Source of the DNA: Duganella sp. CF517
GTDB lineage: Bacteria; Pseudomonadota; Gammaproteobacteria; Burkholderiales; Burkholderiaceae_D
NCBI RefSeq assembly: GCF_900110275.1
Contig: NZ_FODC01000005.1
Span: forward strand, 558,001 to 622,000
DNA: 64,000 nucleotides
Direction of reading: 5' to 3'
Below the pieces are notes generated by a model. The model made no database searches, was not told the origin of the DNA, and saw nothing but the letters and a program-made list of their open reading frames with translations. Below, one piece after another: positions 24,498-34,623 of this stretch. The first letter of the stretch is position 1. Every line of letters starts with the position of its first letter. The position numbers and the translations under genes are program-made.

Positions 24498-25208
24498 TCA
24501 GGCGGCGTTGCGGCGCAAGTTGAAGAAGGCGTTGACGGTCAACCGCCCCGTATGCACGTCGTCGCGCAGCAGCGCGGGACTGTGGATGTCGGCGCTGTGC
24601 AGCACCGTGCCGTGGTAGAAGATGGCCCGGTTGAACGCCGGCTGCGCGGTGTAGACCTTTTCAAAGTAGCGGTCCGAGGCCACCGCGTAGCCGTCGCCGG
24701 CGCCGGTCAGCTCGGTAAACGCCTGGCGATCCAGTACGCTCGATTGCAACACCATGTGCTCGAACTCGGACGCCGAGCAGGTTTGCCGGAAGAAGCCGGT
24801 GCCACCCAGGCGCGGGTCCTCAAACAGATACAGCACCATGGCGCCGGTGCCTTCCCGGTTGGGCTGGGGAACGGTGTCGAAGTGACAGACGCGCTGCAAA
24901 TTGCGCAACTGCGGCGGCTGCAGCGTGGCCAAGGCCAGCCGCGTTGCCAGCATCGTGGTGCGGCGCGCGCCGAGCGGCTTGCGCACATGCTGGACCACGA
25001 ACTGGTCGAAGGCCTGGGTCATTTCCGGCGCCAGGTTCAGTTCCGGGCCGGGAAAGTAGTTGTGGTCGGCATCGCTGAATTCCGCGCGCGCGCGGCCGGC
25101 CAGTTCGATCATTTTGCGCGGTTCCAGCAGCAAGTCGTCGACGATGACCAGGTTTTCTTCGCCGTACAGGGGCACGACGCTGATCTTGGCGCGCGGATTG
25201 AACATCAT
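24498..25208 (-). CDS. DUF6445 family protein, possible 2-oxoglutarate/Fe(II) oxygenase-like
   Basis: A 236-residue cytoplasmic protein that I assign to the DUF6445 group with moderate confidence. CHFDTVPQPN near residue 112 and a later YHGTVLHSADIH near 205 give a spaced H-x-D...H pattern reminiscent of prolyl-hydroxylase-like 2-oxoglutarate oxygenases. This is an inference; the substrate is unknown. Its ATG overlaps the stop of the RNase II-like gene by four bases, so expression is coupled to that gene. No signal peptide or membrane helix is seen. Confidence 0.65.
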   Translation of the reverse strand: MMFNPRAKISVVPLYGEENLVIVDDLLLEPRKMIELAGRARAEFSDADHNYFPGPELNLAPEMTQAFDQFVVQHVRKPLGARRTTMLATRLALATLQPPQLRNLQRVCHFDTVPQPNREGTGAMVLYLFEDPRLGGTGFFRQTCSASEFEHMVLQSSVLDRQAFTELTGAGDGYAVASDRYFEKVYTAQPAFNRAIFYHGTVLHSADIHSPALLRDDVHTGRLTVNAFFNLRRNAA

Positions 25209-27259
25209 GCGGCCGGCGGCCCGCTCGTTGCCGCCGCTTCCGCTGCCGCGCTTGCTTCGGCCGTGTTTTCCTCGGCTGCTTCGGGGTCGTTGGCGTCGCC
25301 GGCGGGAATCGCCTCCTCTTCCTCGTAGTCCAGCTCGGCATCGGCGGCCACCGCGTCGGTGGTCGGAATTTCCAGGATGCGCGCTTCGATCGACAGGTCG
25401 ACCTCGTCCCAACGCAGGATGTCGATCTTGACCTGCGCGCCGCGCGCCACCGACGGCATGCCCGGCAGGCGGATGATCAGCGGAATGTCGACCAGGCGCA
25501 GCACCTCGTCCTTGAGCACGACCGCTTCGACCTGGCGGGCGTTTTCCTGGCCCAGCCAACGCAGGCACCAGTAGCGCTCCATGTTCGACTGGTGGTCGCC
25601 ATAGGCGGCGTAGGCCGCGTCGAACTGCGACACGATGGCGAACAGTTCCGAATCCTTCGGCTTGAACGGCGCCACCAGCGGCGCCGTCACGCCGTGCTCG
25701 GCGCACGCGAGGATCTGCCACTGGTTGACCAGATCGGTATAGCGGCGCAGCGGCGACGTGCTCCACGCGTATTGATCGACGCCCAGGCCCTGGTGCGGCG
25801 CGGCATGCGTGACCATGCGCACCTGCATCTTGGCGGCCCAGCCGCCGACGCCCTGGCCCTGGCTGCGGTAGATGCCCGGCACGCCGTGGTCGTGCATCAG
25901 CTTGCCCCAAGTGCTGTTGGCGAAGATCATCAGTTCGGCGACGATCTTGTCCAGCGGCGCGCCGCGCTTGCGGCGGCTGACGGTGACGATATCGTTCTCG
26001 ACGTAGAAGTTGAAATCGACGCGGTTGTTCTGTTCCGGCTTGAGGCCGAAGCCTTCGCGCTTGACCATGCGCGCCGCCTCCAGCACCTGCGCCCACTTCC
26101 AGATCAGGCCCAGTTCTTCCTTGTGGGCGTAGTCGCCCTCGCCGCTGGCCAGGGTTTCCTCGTTGACCAGGTCGTCCAGGTCGTTGTGGCGCAGATTGCT
26201 TGCGATCGGCACCATCTCGGCGCGCGTCTCGGTGGCGACCACCGACCAGTCGGCCGGGTTCAGGGTCGCGTACAGCGACAGCGCCGGGCAGGTCTTGCCT
26301 TCGGCCAGGGTGAACGCCTCGACGATCGAATCCGGCAGCATGGTGATCTTATCGCCCGGCATGTACACGGTGGACATGCGCGCGCGCGCCATCTTGTCGA
26401 CCGCGTCGTCGGGCTTGATGCCCAGGCCCGGCGCGGCGATGTGGATGCCGATCTTGACGTTGCCGTCGGCCAGCCTGGTGACCGAGAAGGCATCGTCGAT
26501 TTCGGTGGTGGTGACGTCATCGATCGAGAACGCCTTGACGTCGGCCTGCGGCAGCTTGGTCGGCGCCACCGGCACCGGCACGTCCGGGAAGCCGGCGCCG
26601 CGCGGGAAGCTCTCGAACAGGAACTTGGCCATGTGCAGCGCCTTGGGCGACTCCACGCCACCGGCCGCGAGCATCAAACGCTGCGGATTGGTGTGCAATT
26701 CATTGCAAGCCGCTTCCATCGCCTTGTATTCGATCGAATTCTTGTCGGGCTTGAACAGCAGTTGCATGACGATGTTTTTCATCGATTCCGGCAACTTGTT
26801 GGCCTTCAGCTCCTCGACATACTGGGCCTGGATCAGCGCTTGCTGTTTCTTTTTCTCGATACCGGCCTGCGCCGCGCGCAGGGATTGCTCCGGCGCGGCC
26901 TTGTAGCGGCCACGGCCCTTCTTGTAGAAATAGATCGGCGCGGAGTGCAGGCTCAGGATCAGGCCCGCCGCCTCGGCCGGCAGCGGCGCGTGGCCGAAGT
27001 ACTCGGCGCCCAGCTCGGCGAAGCCGAACTCCTCCTCGCCGGCCACTTCCCACAGGAAGTCGAGGTCGATCTCGGCGGCAACCGCCTTCGCCTGTTCCAT
27101 CAAATCCGTCGGCGACGGCTTCTCGTACTGCAGCAGCACGTCCTTGATCTTGACCTTGCTGCGCTTGCCGCTGGCCATCTCCACCTGATAGGCCTCGCCC
27201 GCTTGCGACATCATGGTCCCGACCTTGAAATCGCCGGATTCTTCGAAAAATAGATTCAT
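25205..27259 (-). CDS. RNase II/RNB domain 3'-5' exoribonuclease
   Basis: A 684-residue exoribonuclease of the RNase II family. The central RNB domain begins near residue 240 with SIDDVTTTEIDDAFSV, carrying the metal-binding aspartates. It ends with STSPLRRYTDLVNQW, which includes the catalytic Arg. The N-terminal region differs from E. coli RNase II. A short C-terminal S1-like region is followed by an Ala/Glu-rich tail. Other Burkholderiales carry a similar 'RNB domain-containing ribonuclease' here. Whether it acts as RNase II or RNase R cannot be told. It follows ubiC by 20 bases. Confidence 0.9.
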   Translation of the reverse strand: MNLFFEESGDFKVGTMMSQAGEAYQVEMASGKRSKVKIKDVLLQYEKPSPTDLMEQAKAVAAEIDLDFLWEVAGEEEFGFAELGAEYFGHAPLPAEAAGLILSLHSAPIYFYKKGRGRYKAAPEQSLRAAQAGIEKKKQQALIQAQYVEELKANKLPESMKNIVMQLLFKPDKNSIEYKAMEAACNELHTNPQRLMLAAGGVESPKALHMAKFLFESFPRGAGFPDVPVPVAPTKLPQADVKAFSIDDVTTTEIDDAFSVTRLADGNVKIGIHIAAPGLGIKPDDAVDKMARARMSTVYMPGDKITMLPDSIVEAFTLAEGKTCPALSLYATLNPADWSVVATETRAEMVPIASNLRHNDLDDLVNEETLASGEGDYAHKEELGLIWKWAQVLEAARMVKREGFGLKPEQNNRVDFNFYVENDIVTVSRRKRGAPLDKIVAELMIFANSTWGKLMHDHGVPGIYRSQGQGVGGWAAKMQVRMVTHAAPHQGLGVDQYAWSTSPLRRYTDLVNQWQILACAEHGVTAPLVAPFKPKDSELFAIVSQFDAAYAAYGDHQSNMERYWCLRWLGQENARQVEAVVLKDEVLRLVDIPLIIRLPGMPSVARGAQVKIDILRWDEVDLSIEARILEIPTTDAVAADAELDYEEEEAIPAGDANDPEAAEENTAEASAAAEAAATSGPPAA

Positions 27260-27279
27260 TGCTCGCTTCTGTTCGTTGT

Positions 27280-27885
27280 TTATTCGTTATGACTGCGCTG
27301 TTGTTTCAGGTCCAGCACGGCAGGCAGAAACACTTCCGTGACCAGCAGAGTACCCCGGCGGCGCCGATATAAACAGCGCCGTGCATATAATATGCGCTCT
27401 TGCAAAGGCGCCTCGTTCTCGCGGAACAGGGCGGCCGCGGCGCGCTGCGCCAATGGATGCCCTTCCCGCAATCTTGCAAATTCCAAAACGCCGCGCCGCA
27501 CTTGCGGGTCGCCAAACAAGGTCGTCCCCAGCGAGCGCTCGCCCAGCGCGCTAAATAAAGGCCAATCGGCCGCCGTGGCCGACATCGGCACCACCGTGTG
27601 CGCGAACACCACCGGCCTATTATCACACCGCAGCAACACTTCCCTCTCCCACACGCGGCCGGGCCGGTGCAGGCCGATCACGGCGGCCTCGTCGGACAGG
27701 CAGCGGGCGACGCGCTGGTGCAGGCACTGCACGCGGAAAGTCTGGCTGTGGTCCTTCAGTCTGGCGGTCAGCGAACCGCCGGCCGTCAACCATGGGCGCA
27801 GGGACGGCGGCGCGTTCAGGGCCAGCACATGCGGCTGCCATTGGGTCTGTCGCAGGGAAGCGCCACGGCTCGGCGAGGACAACAC
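27280..27885 (-). CDS. ubiC: Chorismate-pyruvate lyase
   Basis: A roughly 201-residue UbiC family enzyme that converts chorismate to 4-hydroxybenzoate, the first step of ubiquinone synthesis. Family features include RVQCLHQRV, VWEREVLLRCDNRPVVFAHTVVP, and an acidic residue late in the chain (REGHPLA then FRENEAPL). The start is unclear: GTG 27883-27885 lies two bases after the yqiA stop, while a TTG at 27912 would overlap yqiA. No ATG fits. Its place behind mpl-yqiA and before the RNB gene suggests one operon. Confidence 0.85.
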   Translation of the reverse strand: MLSSPSRGASLRQTQWQPHVLALNAPPSLRPWLTAGGSLTARLKDHSQTFRVQCLHQRVARCLSDEAAVIGLHRPGRVWEREVLLRCDNRPVVFAHTVVPMSATAADWPLFSALGERSLGTTLFGDPQVRRGVLEFARLREGHPLAQRAAAALFRENEAPLQERILYARRCLYRRRRGTLLVTEVFLPAVLDLKQQRSHNE

Positions 27886-27887
27886 TC

Positions 27888-28466
27888 TCAACGGCCGGCC
27901 TCGATGCCGCAAAACGCCAGCACCGCATCCACATACTCGGGAAACTCGGAAATGCCGTGGTCGCTGCCGTCGATCACGTGCTGGCGCGCGCCCGCATAAT
28001 GCTTGACCATGTCGCGATAGTCCAGCACTTCGTCGCCGGTGGCGGCGATCAGGAAATAGCGCGCGGGCCGGGTGATCGGATCGACCGCCAGCGCGCGCAG
28101 TTCGTCGATATATTCACGCTTGAACTCGAACGGCTCGTCGGAGTGGAATTGCGTTGTCACGCCGACATGCTTGTCCAGATCCTGCAACGGCACGATGGCT
28201 GGATTGAGCAACACGGCGCGGCAACCGATGCGCTCGGCCAGCCAGGTGGCGTAGTAGCCGCCCAGCGAGGAGCCGATAATGCTCAACTCCTCGGCCGGCA
28301 CGCCCTCTATTAAAGAGAGCGCCAATTCCATCGCCAGCTTCGGCGAGGCCGGCAGCTGCGGGCAGACCAGCTGGTCCGACAGACCCAGTTCGGCCATCCG
28401 CTCGCTGATCACGCGCCCCTTCATCGACTTCGGCGACGAGCGGAATCCGTGCAGGTAAAGAATCAT
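27888..28466 (-). CDS. yqiA: YqiA/YcfP-type alpha/beta hydrolase (esterase)
   Basis: A 192-residue alpha/beta-hydrolase. An HGF oxyanion motif is seen in LYLHGFRSSP, and the nucleophile elbow is IGSSLGGYYAT (G-x-S-x-G). A catalytic Asp is probable in the region ATGDEVLDY, and the His in IDGSDHGISEF. YqiA proteins have short-chain esterase activity; the physiological substrate is unknown. Its ATG overlaps the mpl stop by four bases. Confidence 0.88.
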   Translation of the reverse strand: MILYLHGFRSSPKSMKGRVISERMAELGLSDQLVCPQLPASPKLAMELALSLIEGVPAEELSIIGSSLGGYYATWLAERIGCRAVLLNPAIVPLQDLDKHVGVTTQFHSDEPFEFKREYIDELRALAVDPITRPARYFLIAATGDEVLDYRDMVKHYAGARQHVIDGSDHGISEFPEYVDAVLAFCGIEAGR

Positions 28467-29830
28467 CGCGCCAGCGCTTCCAGGATTTTAGCGTGCACGC
28501 CGCCGAAGCCGCCATTGCTCATCACAATGACCTGGTCGCCCGGCCGGGCCGCCTTGGCGATGGCCGCCACCAGCGCGTCGATGTCCTCGTAGGCGCTGGC
28601 GATCTCGCCCAGCGGCGCGAGCGCGTCGCCCAGGCTCCAGCCCAGCGACTTTTCGCTGCCGAAGCCGAACACCAGGTCGGCGTCGCCCAGGCTGCCCGGC
28701 AATGCATCCTTCATCGCGCCCAGCTTCATCGTGTTCGAGCGCGGCTCGAGCACGGCCAGGATGCGCGCGGTCTTGCCGATCTTTTGGCGCAGGCCGCCGA
28801 CGGTGGTGGCGATCGCGGTCGGGTGGTGGGCGAAGTCGTCGAACACGGTGATGTTGTTGACGGTGCCGCGCACTTCCATGCGGCGCTTGACGTTCTCGAA
28901 CGTGGCCAGCGACTTGGCCGCCTGCGCCACCGGCACGCCGACGTGGCGGGCGGCGGCGATCGCGGCCAGCGCGTTGGCGCGGTTGTGCTTGCCGGTCAGG
29001 TTCCACTCGACCTTGCCGACGGTTTCGCCGCCGAAAATGACGTCGAATGTGCCGTCATCGTATTCGTTCATCGCCCATTCGGCGCCGTCATTGTGGCCGA
29101 AGCTTTCCTTCTCGCTCCAGCAACCGCGCTTGAGCACGCGCTGCAGCGAGGCCTCGTCGCCGTTGTAGATGACGCGGCCGATGCCGGGCACGGTGCGCAC
29201 CAGGTGATGGAACTGCGTCTCGATGGCGCCCAGGTCGGGGAAGATGTCGGCGTGATCGTATTCCAGGTTGTTCAGGATCGCGGTCTTGGCGTGGTAGTGG
29301 ACGAACTTGCTGCGCTTGTCGAAGAAAGCGGTGTCGTACTCGTCGGCCTCGATGACGAAGAAGATCGACTCTTTATCACCCTGCACCCGGGCGGAGACGC
29401 CGAAGTTCAGCGGCACGCCGCCGATCAGGAAGCCGGGCGCGTAGCCGGCGTCTTCCAGTATCCAGGTCAGCATGGCCGAGGTGGTGGTCTTGCCGTGCGT
29501 ACCGGCCACGGCCAGCACCCAGCGGTCCCTTAATATATGTTCGCCCATCCACTGCGGGCCGGACACGTACGGCAGGCCGCGATTGAGAATCTCTTCGATC
29601 AGCGGATTGCCGCGCGAGACCACGTTGCCGATCACGTACAGGTCGGGATTGAGCGCGGTCTGCTCGGGGCCGAAGCCCTGTATCAGTTCTATGCCCTGGG
29701 CTTCCAGCTGGGTGCTCATCGGCGGATAAACGTTGGCGTCGCAGCCGGTCACGCGGTGGCCCGCCTCTTTCGCCAGGACCGCCAGGCCGCCCATGAAGGT
29801 GCCGCAAATACCGAGAATATGAATATGCAT
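28463..29830 (-). CDS. mpl: UDP-N-acetylmuramate:L-alanyl-gamma-D-glutamyl-meso-diaminopimelate ligase
   Basis: A 455-residue Mur ligase relative that reattaches recycled murein tripeptide to UDP-MurNAc. HIHILGICGTFMGGLA at the N-terminus, the ATP-binding GTHGKTTTSAM near residue 110, and FDDFAHHPTAI in the C-terminal part are typical. ATG 29828-29830 is chosen; an upstream start would add nine non-conserved residues. It heads the mpl-yqiA-ubiC run. AmpD, another recycling enzyme, is encoded at 45.5 kb. The 88 bases to the divergent gene at 29919 probably hold both promoters. Confidence 0.95.
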   Translation of the reverse strand: MHIHILGICGTFMGGLAVLAKEAGHRVTGCDANVYPPMSTQLEAQGIELIQGFGPEQTALNPDLYVIGNVVSRGNPLIEEILNRGLPYVSGPQWMGEHILRDRWVLAVAGTHGKTTTSAMLTWILEDAGYAPGFLIGGVPLNFGVSARVQGDKESIFFVIEADEYDTAFFDKRSKFVHYHAKTAILNNLEYDHADIFPDLGAIETQFHHLVRTVPGIGRVIYNGDEASLQRVLKRGCWSEKESFGHNDGAEWAMNEYDDGTFDVIFGGETVGKVEWNLTGKHNRANALAAIAAARHVGVPVAQAAKSLATFENVKRRMEVRGTVNNITVFDDFAHHPTAIATTVGGLRQKIGKTARILAVLEPRSNTMKLGAMKDALPGSLGDADLVFGFGSEKSLGWSLGDALAPLGEIASAYEDIDALVAAIAKAARPGDQVIVMSNGGFGGVHAKILEALAR

Positions 29831-29918
29831 AGTGTGTAACAGGATCGATCCGCGCAAGTGAATACGCGATTTTACCTGAGCCGACGCCGAATTCCCGGTT
29901 CAGAGTATTATCTCGTCC

Positions 29919-30569
29919 ATGACGCCGAATGTTATCGAAGAAGTCCTGCTGCTCCGCGCCGAGATCGCCGCCGCCGCCGCGCGCCTGATCGCGCAGGATG
30001 GCGCCGACTACAACGCCGCCAAGCGCAAGGCCGCCAAACAAATCCTCGGCGACACGCAACCGCCGCCGAACCTGCTGCCGGACAACGCGCAGATCGAAGA
30101 GGAAGTCCGCATCTACCAATCGCTGTTCCACGCGGACACCCAGCCGGCGCGCCTGTTCCGGCTGCGCACCCTGGCGGTCGACATCATGGAAGGCCTGGCC
30201 GCGTTCAATCCGTTCCTGACCGGCGCGGTCCTGAACGGCACCGCCGGTGCGCACGACGACATCCATCTGCAACTGTTCGCCGACAGCGCCAAGGAAGTCG
30301 AGATCTTCCTGCTGAACCGCAATTTGCAAATCGACATCTCCGAAACGCCGCACTTCAAGGGTCCGCGCTACGATCCGGTCGAGACGGTCAGCTTCATGTG
30401 GCACAAGGAAGGCGTCCACGCCGCCTTATATGAGCTGGACGATTTGCGCGGCGCCGTCAAAACCCGTGGCGACAAGCTGATACGCGCCGATATCGCCGCC
30501 GTGCGCGCGCTGCTGGTTAGTAGCACCCATACCGACGACAACACCAACCGAAACCCCGATCATGAATAA
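29919..30569 (+). CDS. Conserved hypothetical protein, weak nucleotidyltransferase-like pattern
   Basis: A 216-residue soluble protein that I do not recognise firmly. The N-terminus is an Ala-rich helix. The middle reads LNGTAGAHDDIHLQLFADSAKEVE, which loosely recalls the G-S-x(n)-D-x-D arrangement of nucleotidyltransferase folds. The C-terminus is rich in Asp/Asn and could be disordered. It is divergent from mpl and overlaps the TlpA-like gene by eight bases, which suggests co-transcription. No membrane helix or signal peptide is visible. Confidence 0.65.
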   Translation: MTPNVIEEVLLLRAEIAAAAARLIAQDGADYNAAKRKAAKQILGDTQPPPNLLPDNAQIEEEVRIYQSLFHADTQPARLFRLRTLAVDIMEGLAAFNPFLTGAVLNGTAGAHDDIHLQLFADSAKEVEIFLLNRNLQIDISETPHFKGPRYDPVETVSFMWHKEGVHAALYELDDLRGAVKTRGDKLIRADIAAVRALLVSSTHTDDNTNRNPDHE

Positions 30570-31107
30570 AAAACATCTGGCCGCTTATGTCGGCGTCGCC
30601 CTCCTGTTCGCCGCGTCCGGCGCCTGGGTCGGCTTCAACAAACAACATGCGGCGCCGATCACCACCACGGCGCCGGCCGGCGTGACCGGTCCGGTGGGCG
30701 CGCTGTACGCGCAAACACTGCCCGACGCCAAGGGCGCGCCGACCGCGCTGGCCCAATATAAAGGCAAGGCGATGCTGGTCAATTTCTGGGCGCCGTGGTG
30801 CGCGCCGTGCGTGCAGGAGATGCCCGAGCTGTCCGAGCTGGCCGCCGGAGAAGCGGGTAAGAAGCTGCAAGTTATCGGCATCGGTATTGATTCGCCGTCA
30901 AATATCGCCGCTTTTAGCGACAAATACAAAATTACCTATCCGGTGCTGGTGGCCGGCATGAGCGGCACCGAGCTGTCGCGGCAGTTCGGCAACACCGGCG
31001 GCGGCCTGCCGTACACGGTGCTGATCGGCGCCGACGGCCAGGTCAAGAAGACCTATCTGGGGCGGCTCAAATTCGACGAGCTGCGTAAAGACCTTGCAAC
31101 TCTTTAA
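30562..31107 (+). CDS. TlpA/ResA-like periplasmic thioredoxin-fold disulfide reductase
   Basis: A 181-residue protein with an N-terminal membrane anchor or signal (about residues 5-24) and a thioredoxin-like domain holding the redox pair in NFWAPWCAPCVQEMPEL. A late cis-Pro region (GGLPYTVLIGADG) completes the TlpA-type fold. Such proteins reduce periplasmic disulfides, often for cytochrome c maturation. A CcsA-like gene lies at 49.7 kb in this window but is not linked. The start overlaps the previous gene by eight bases. Confidence 0.9.
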   Translation: MNKKHLAAYVGVALLFAASGAWVGFNKQHAAPITTTAPAGVTGPVGALYAQTLPDAKGAPTALAQYKGKAMLVNFWAPWCAPCVQEMPELSELAAGEAGKKLQVIGIGIDSPSNIAAFSDKYKITYPVLVAGMSGTELSRQFGNTGGGLPYTVLIGADGQVKKTYLGRLKFDELRKDLATL

Positions 31108-31190
31108 CTGGATTCAGCAGTTTTTTTCTCTTGCCAATGCCAGCAGTTGGCGGCAAAATGCGGAACTTTCGCGGAAAACGGTCTAGAACC

Positions 31191-31628
31191 ATGGCAAAAA
31201 AGCTTCTACTTCTCAACGGTCCCAACCTCAATTTATTGGGCACCCGCGAGCCGGAGGTGTACGGCGCCAACACCTTGGCCGATGTCGAGCAAGCCGCCGT
31301 GGCGCAGGCCGAGGCGGCCGGCGCGACGCTGTCCTGTTTCCAGAGCAACCACGAGGGGGCGCTGATCGACCGTATCCATGCCGCCAGGACCGAAGGCGTG
31401 GACGCCATCGTCATCAACCCGGGCGGGTTGACCCATACCAGCGTCGCGCTGCGCGACGCGCTGGCGGGGGTCGCGATTCCGTTCGTGGAAGTACATATTT
31501 CCAATATTTACCAGCGCGAGTCGTTTCGCCACCATTCCTTCCTGAGCGCGATCGCGTTGGGCACGATCTGCGGACTGGGTATCGAAGGATATCGGTTTGC
31601 CATCGACTTCGTCGTTAAAAGGCGTTAA
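31191..31628 (+). CDS. aroQ: 3-dehydroquinate dehydratase, type II
   Basis: A 145-residue type II enzyme of the shikimate pathway. It has LLNGPNLNLLGTREPEVYG with the catalytic Tyr, FQSNHEG, INPGGLTHTSVALRDAL and VEVHISN with the catalytic His. The ATG at 31191 is used; an earlier in-frame start would add 20 residues with no family match. It sits directly before accB, an arrangement common in proteobacteria. Confidence 0.97.
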   Translation: MAKKLLLLNGPNLNLLGTREPEVYGANTLADVEQAAVAQAEAAGATLSCFQSNHEGALIDRIHAARTEGVDAIVINPGGLTHTSVALRDALAGVAIPFVEVHISNIYQRESFRHHSFLSAIALGTICGLGIEGYRFAIDFVVKRR

Positions 31629-31727
31629 TCTACGCGATCTGCGCGCAAAAAATTACGAACTTAACACGGTTTCGCCCACGAGGCGGCGCCGCTCACACTT
31701 TACATAACAAGATATTCCGGGGGTTAC

Positions 31728-32192
31728 ATGGATCTACGCAAGCTGAAGACCTTGATTGATTTGGTCGCGGAGTCGGACATCGCCGAGCTCGAAGTGACCG
31801 AAGGCGAAAGCAAAGTGCGCATCGTCAAATCGTCGGCCATGCCGCAAAACCAGATGGTGATGATGCAGCCGCAAGGCATGCCGCAGTACCACGCAGCTCC
31901 CGCGCCAGCCGCCGCGCCGGCCGCCGCAGCGGCCCCGGCCGTCGCAGCCGAGCCGACCGGCCACATCGTTAAATCGCCGATGGTCGGCACCTTCTACCGT
32001 TCGTCGGCGCCGGGTTCGGCCGCGTACGTCGAAGTGGGCGCCGTCGTCAAGGAAGGCGACACCCTGTGCATCATCGAAGCAATGAAACTGTTGAATGAAA
32101 TCGATGCCGACAAATCCGGCACGATCACCCAGATTCTGGTCGAGAACGGCCAACCGGTCGAATTCGGCCAACCGCTGTTTGTGATAGGCTAA
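31728..32192 (+). CDS. accB: Acetyl-CoA carboxylase biotin carboxyl carrier protein
   Basis: A 154-residue AccB. The N-terminal region begins MDLRKLKTLIDLV, followed by an Ala/Pro-rich hinge (about residues 45-75). The C-terminal biotinyl domain carries EAMKLLNEI, with the biotin-accepting Lys near 120. The SD-like GGGGG lies directly upstream. With accC it supplies the carboxylase half of the enzyme that makes malonyl-CoA for fatty acid synthesis. The 99-base gap after aroQ may hold a promoter. Confidence 0.97.
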   Translation: MDLRKLKTLIDLVAESDIAELEVTEGESKVRIVKSSAMPQNQMVMMQPQGMPQYHAAPAPAAAPAAAAAPAVAAEPTGHIVKSPMVGTFYRSSAPGSAAYVEVGAVVKEGDTLCIIEAMKLLNEIDADKSGTITQILVENGQPVEFGQPLFVIG

Positions 32193-32306
32193 GTCCGGTT
32201 CGCGCCCTCCCCCCGTCGGTGACGGGCGCGCCGGCTTTGTTCCGCATTCCCTCCTCTACCTGACGTTGCCGGATTTTCGGCGCTCACAGACATACGCGAA
32301 CCTATC

Positions 32307-33682
<1,376 letters not shown>

Positions 33683-33683
<1 letters not shown>

Positions 33684-34615
33684 TGAGCTGGACTGAAATC
33701 GTCATCGAAATCGCGCGCGACCACGCCGAAGCCCTGTCGGACGCGTTGATGGAAGTCGGCGCGCTGTCGGTGTCCGTGGAAGACGCCGACGAAGGCACCG
33801 ACCAGGAGCGCCCATTGTTCGGCGAGCCGGGCATGGAACCGACCGAAGCGGCATGGGATCACAGCCGCGTCGTCGCCCTGACCAACGAGGATGACGACCA
33901 GGCCGCCATCGTGGCCGCCGCCGCCGAACAGATCAAGCTGGCGACCCTGCCGAAGTTCGCCACGCGCAAGGTCGAGGAGCAGGACTGGGTGCGCCTGACG
34001 CAATCGCAGTTCGCGCCGATTCACATCGGCAAGAACATCTGGGTCGTGCCGAGCTGGCACGAGGCGCCGGACCCCGACGGCCTGATCCTCGAACTGGACC
34101 CGGGCCTGGCCTTCGGCACCGGCAGCCATCCGACCACCCGCCTGTGCATGGAGTGGCTGGAAGCGAACCCGGCGCCCGGCAAAACCGTGCTCGACTACGG
34201 TTGCGGTTCCGGCATCCTGGCGATGGTCGCCAAGAAGGTCGGCGCCGGCGAAGTGGTCGGCGTCGACATCGATCCGCAGGCGATCGAATCGGCGGCCGAC
34301 AACGCCGAACGCAACAAGTGCGACATCGAATACTTCCTGCCGGACACCTTCGCGCAATCGCAGCACGCCGCGCAACAGTTCGACATCGTGGTCGCCAATA
34401 TCCTGTCCAGCCCGCTCAAACTGATGGCGCCGATGCTGTCGGGCCGCGTCGCCCCCGGTGGCGCGCTGATCCTGTCGGGCGTGCTGGCGCGCCAGGCCGA
34501 CGAAGTGGCCGCCGCCTACGCGCCGTTCATCAAGCTCGGCGTCTGGGCGGAGCAAGACGGCTGGGTCGCCCTGCATGGCCGGCTCGGCAGTGATGCGGTA
34601 CCCGCCCCGCGCTAA
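33683..34615 (+). CDS. prmA: Ribosomal protein L11 methyltransferase
   Basis: A 310-residue SAM-dependent enzyme that methylates ribosomal protein L11. The N-terminal recognition domain is followed by LDPGLAFGTGSHPTT, the SAM loop DYGCGSGILAM near residue 171, VVGVDIDPQAIESA, and the catalytic-type VANILSSPL. Length and motifs are standard. It follows accC with a one-base overlap and precedes the DUF3426 gene by eight bases. Confidence 0.97.
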
Positions 34616-34623
34616 CGGCAGCG

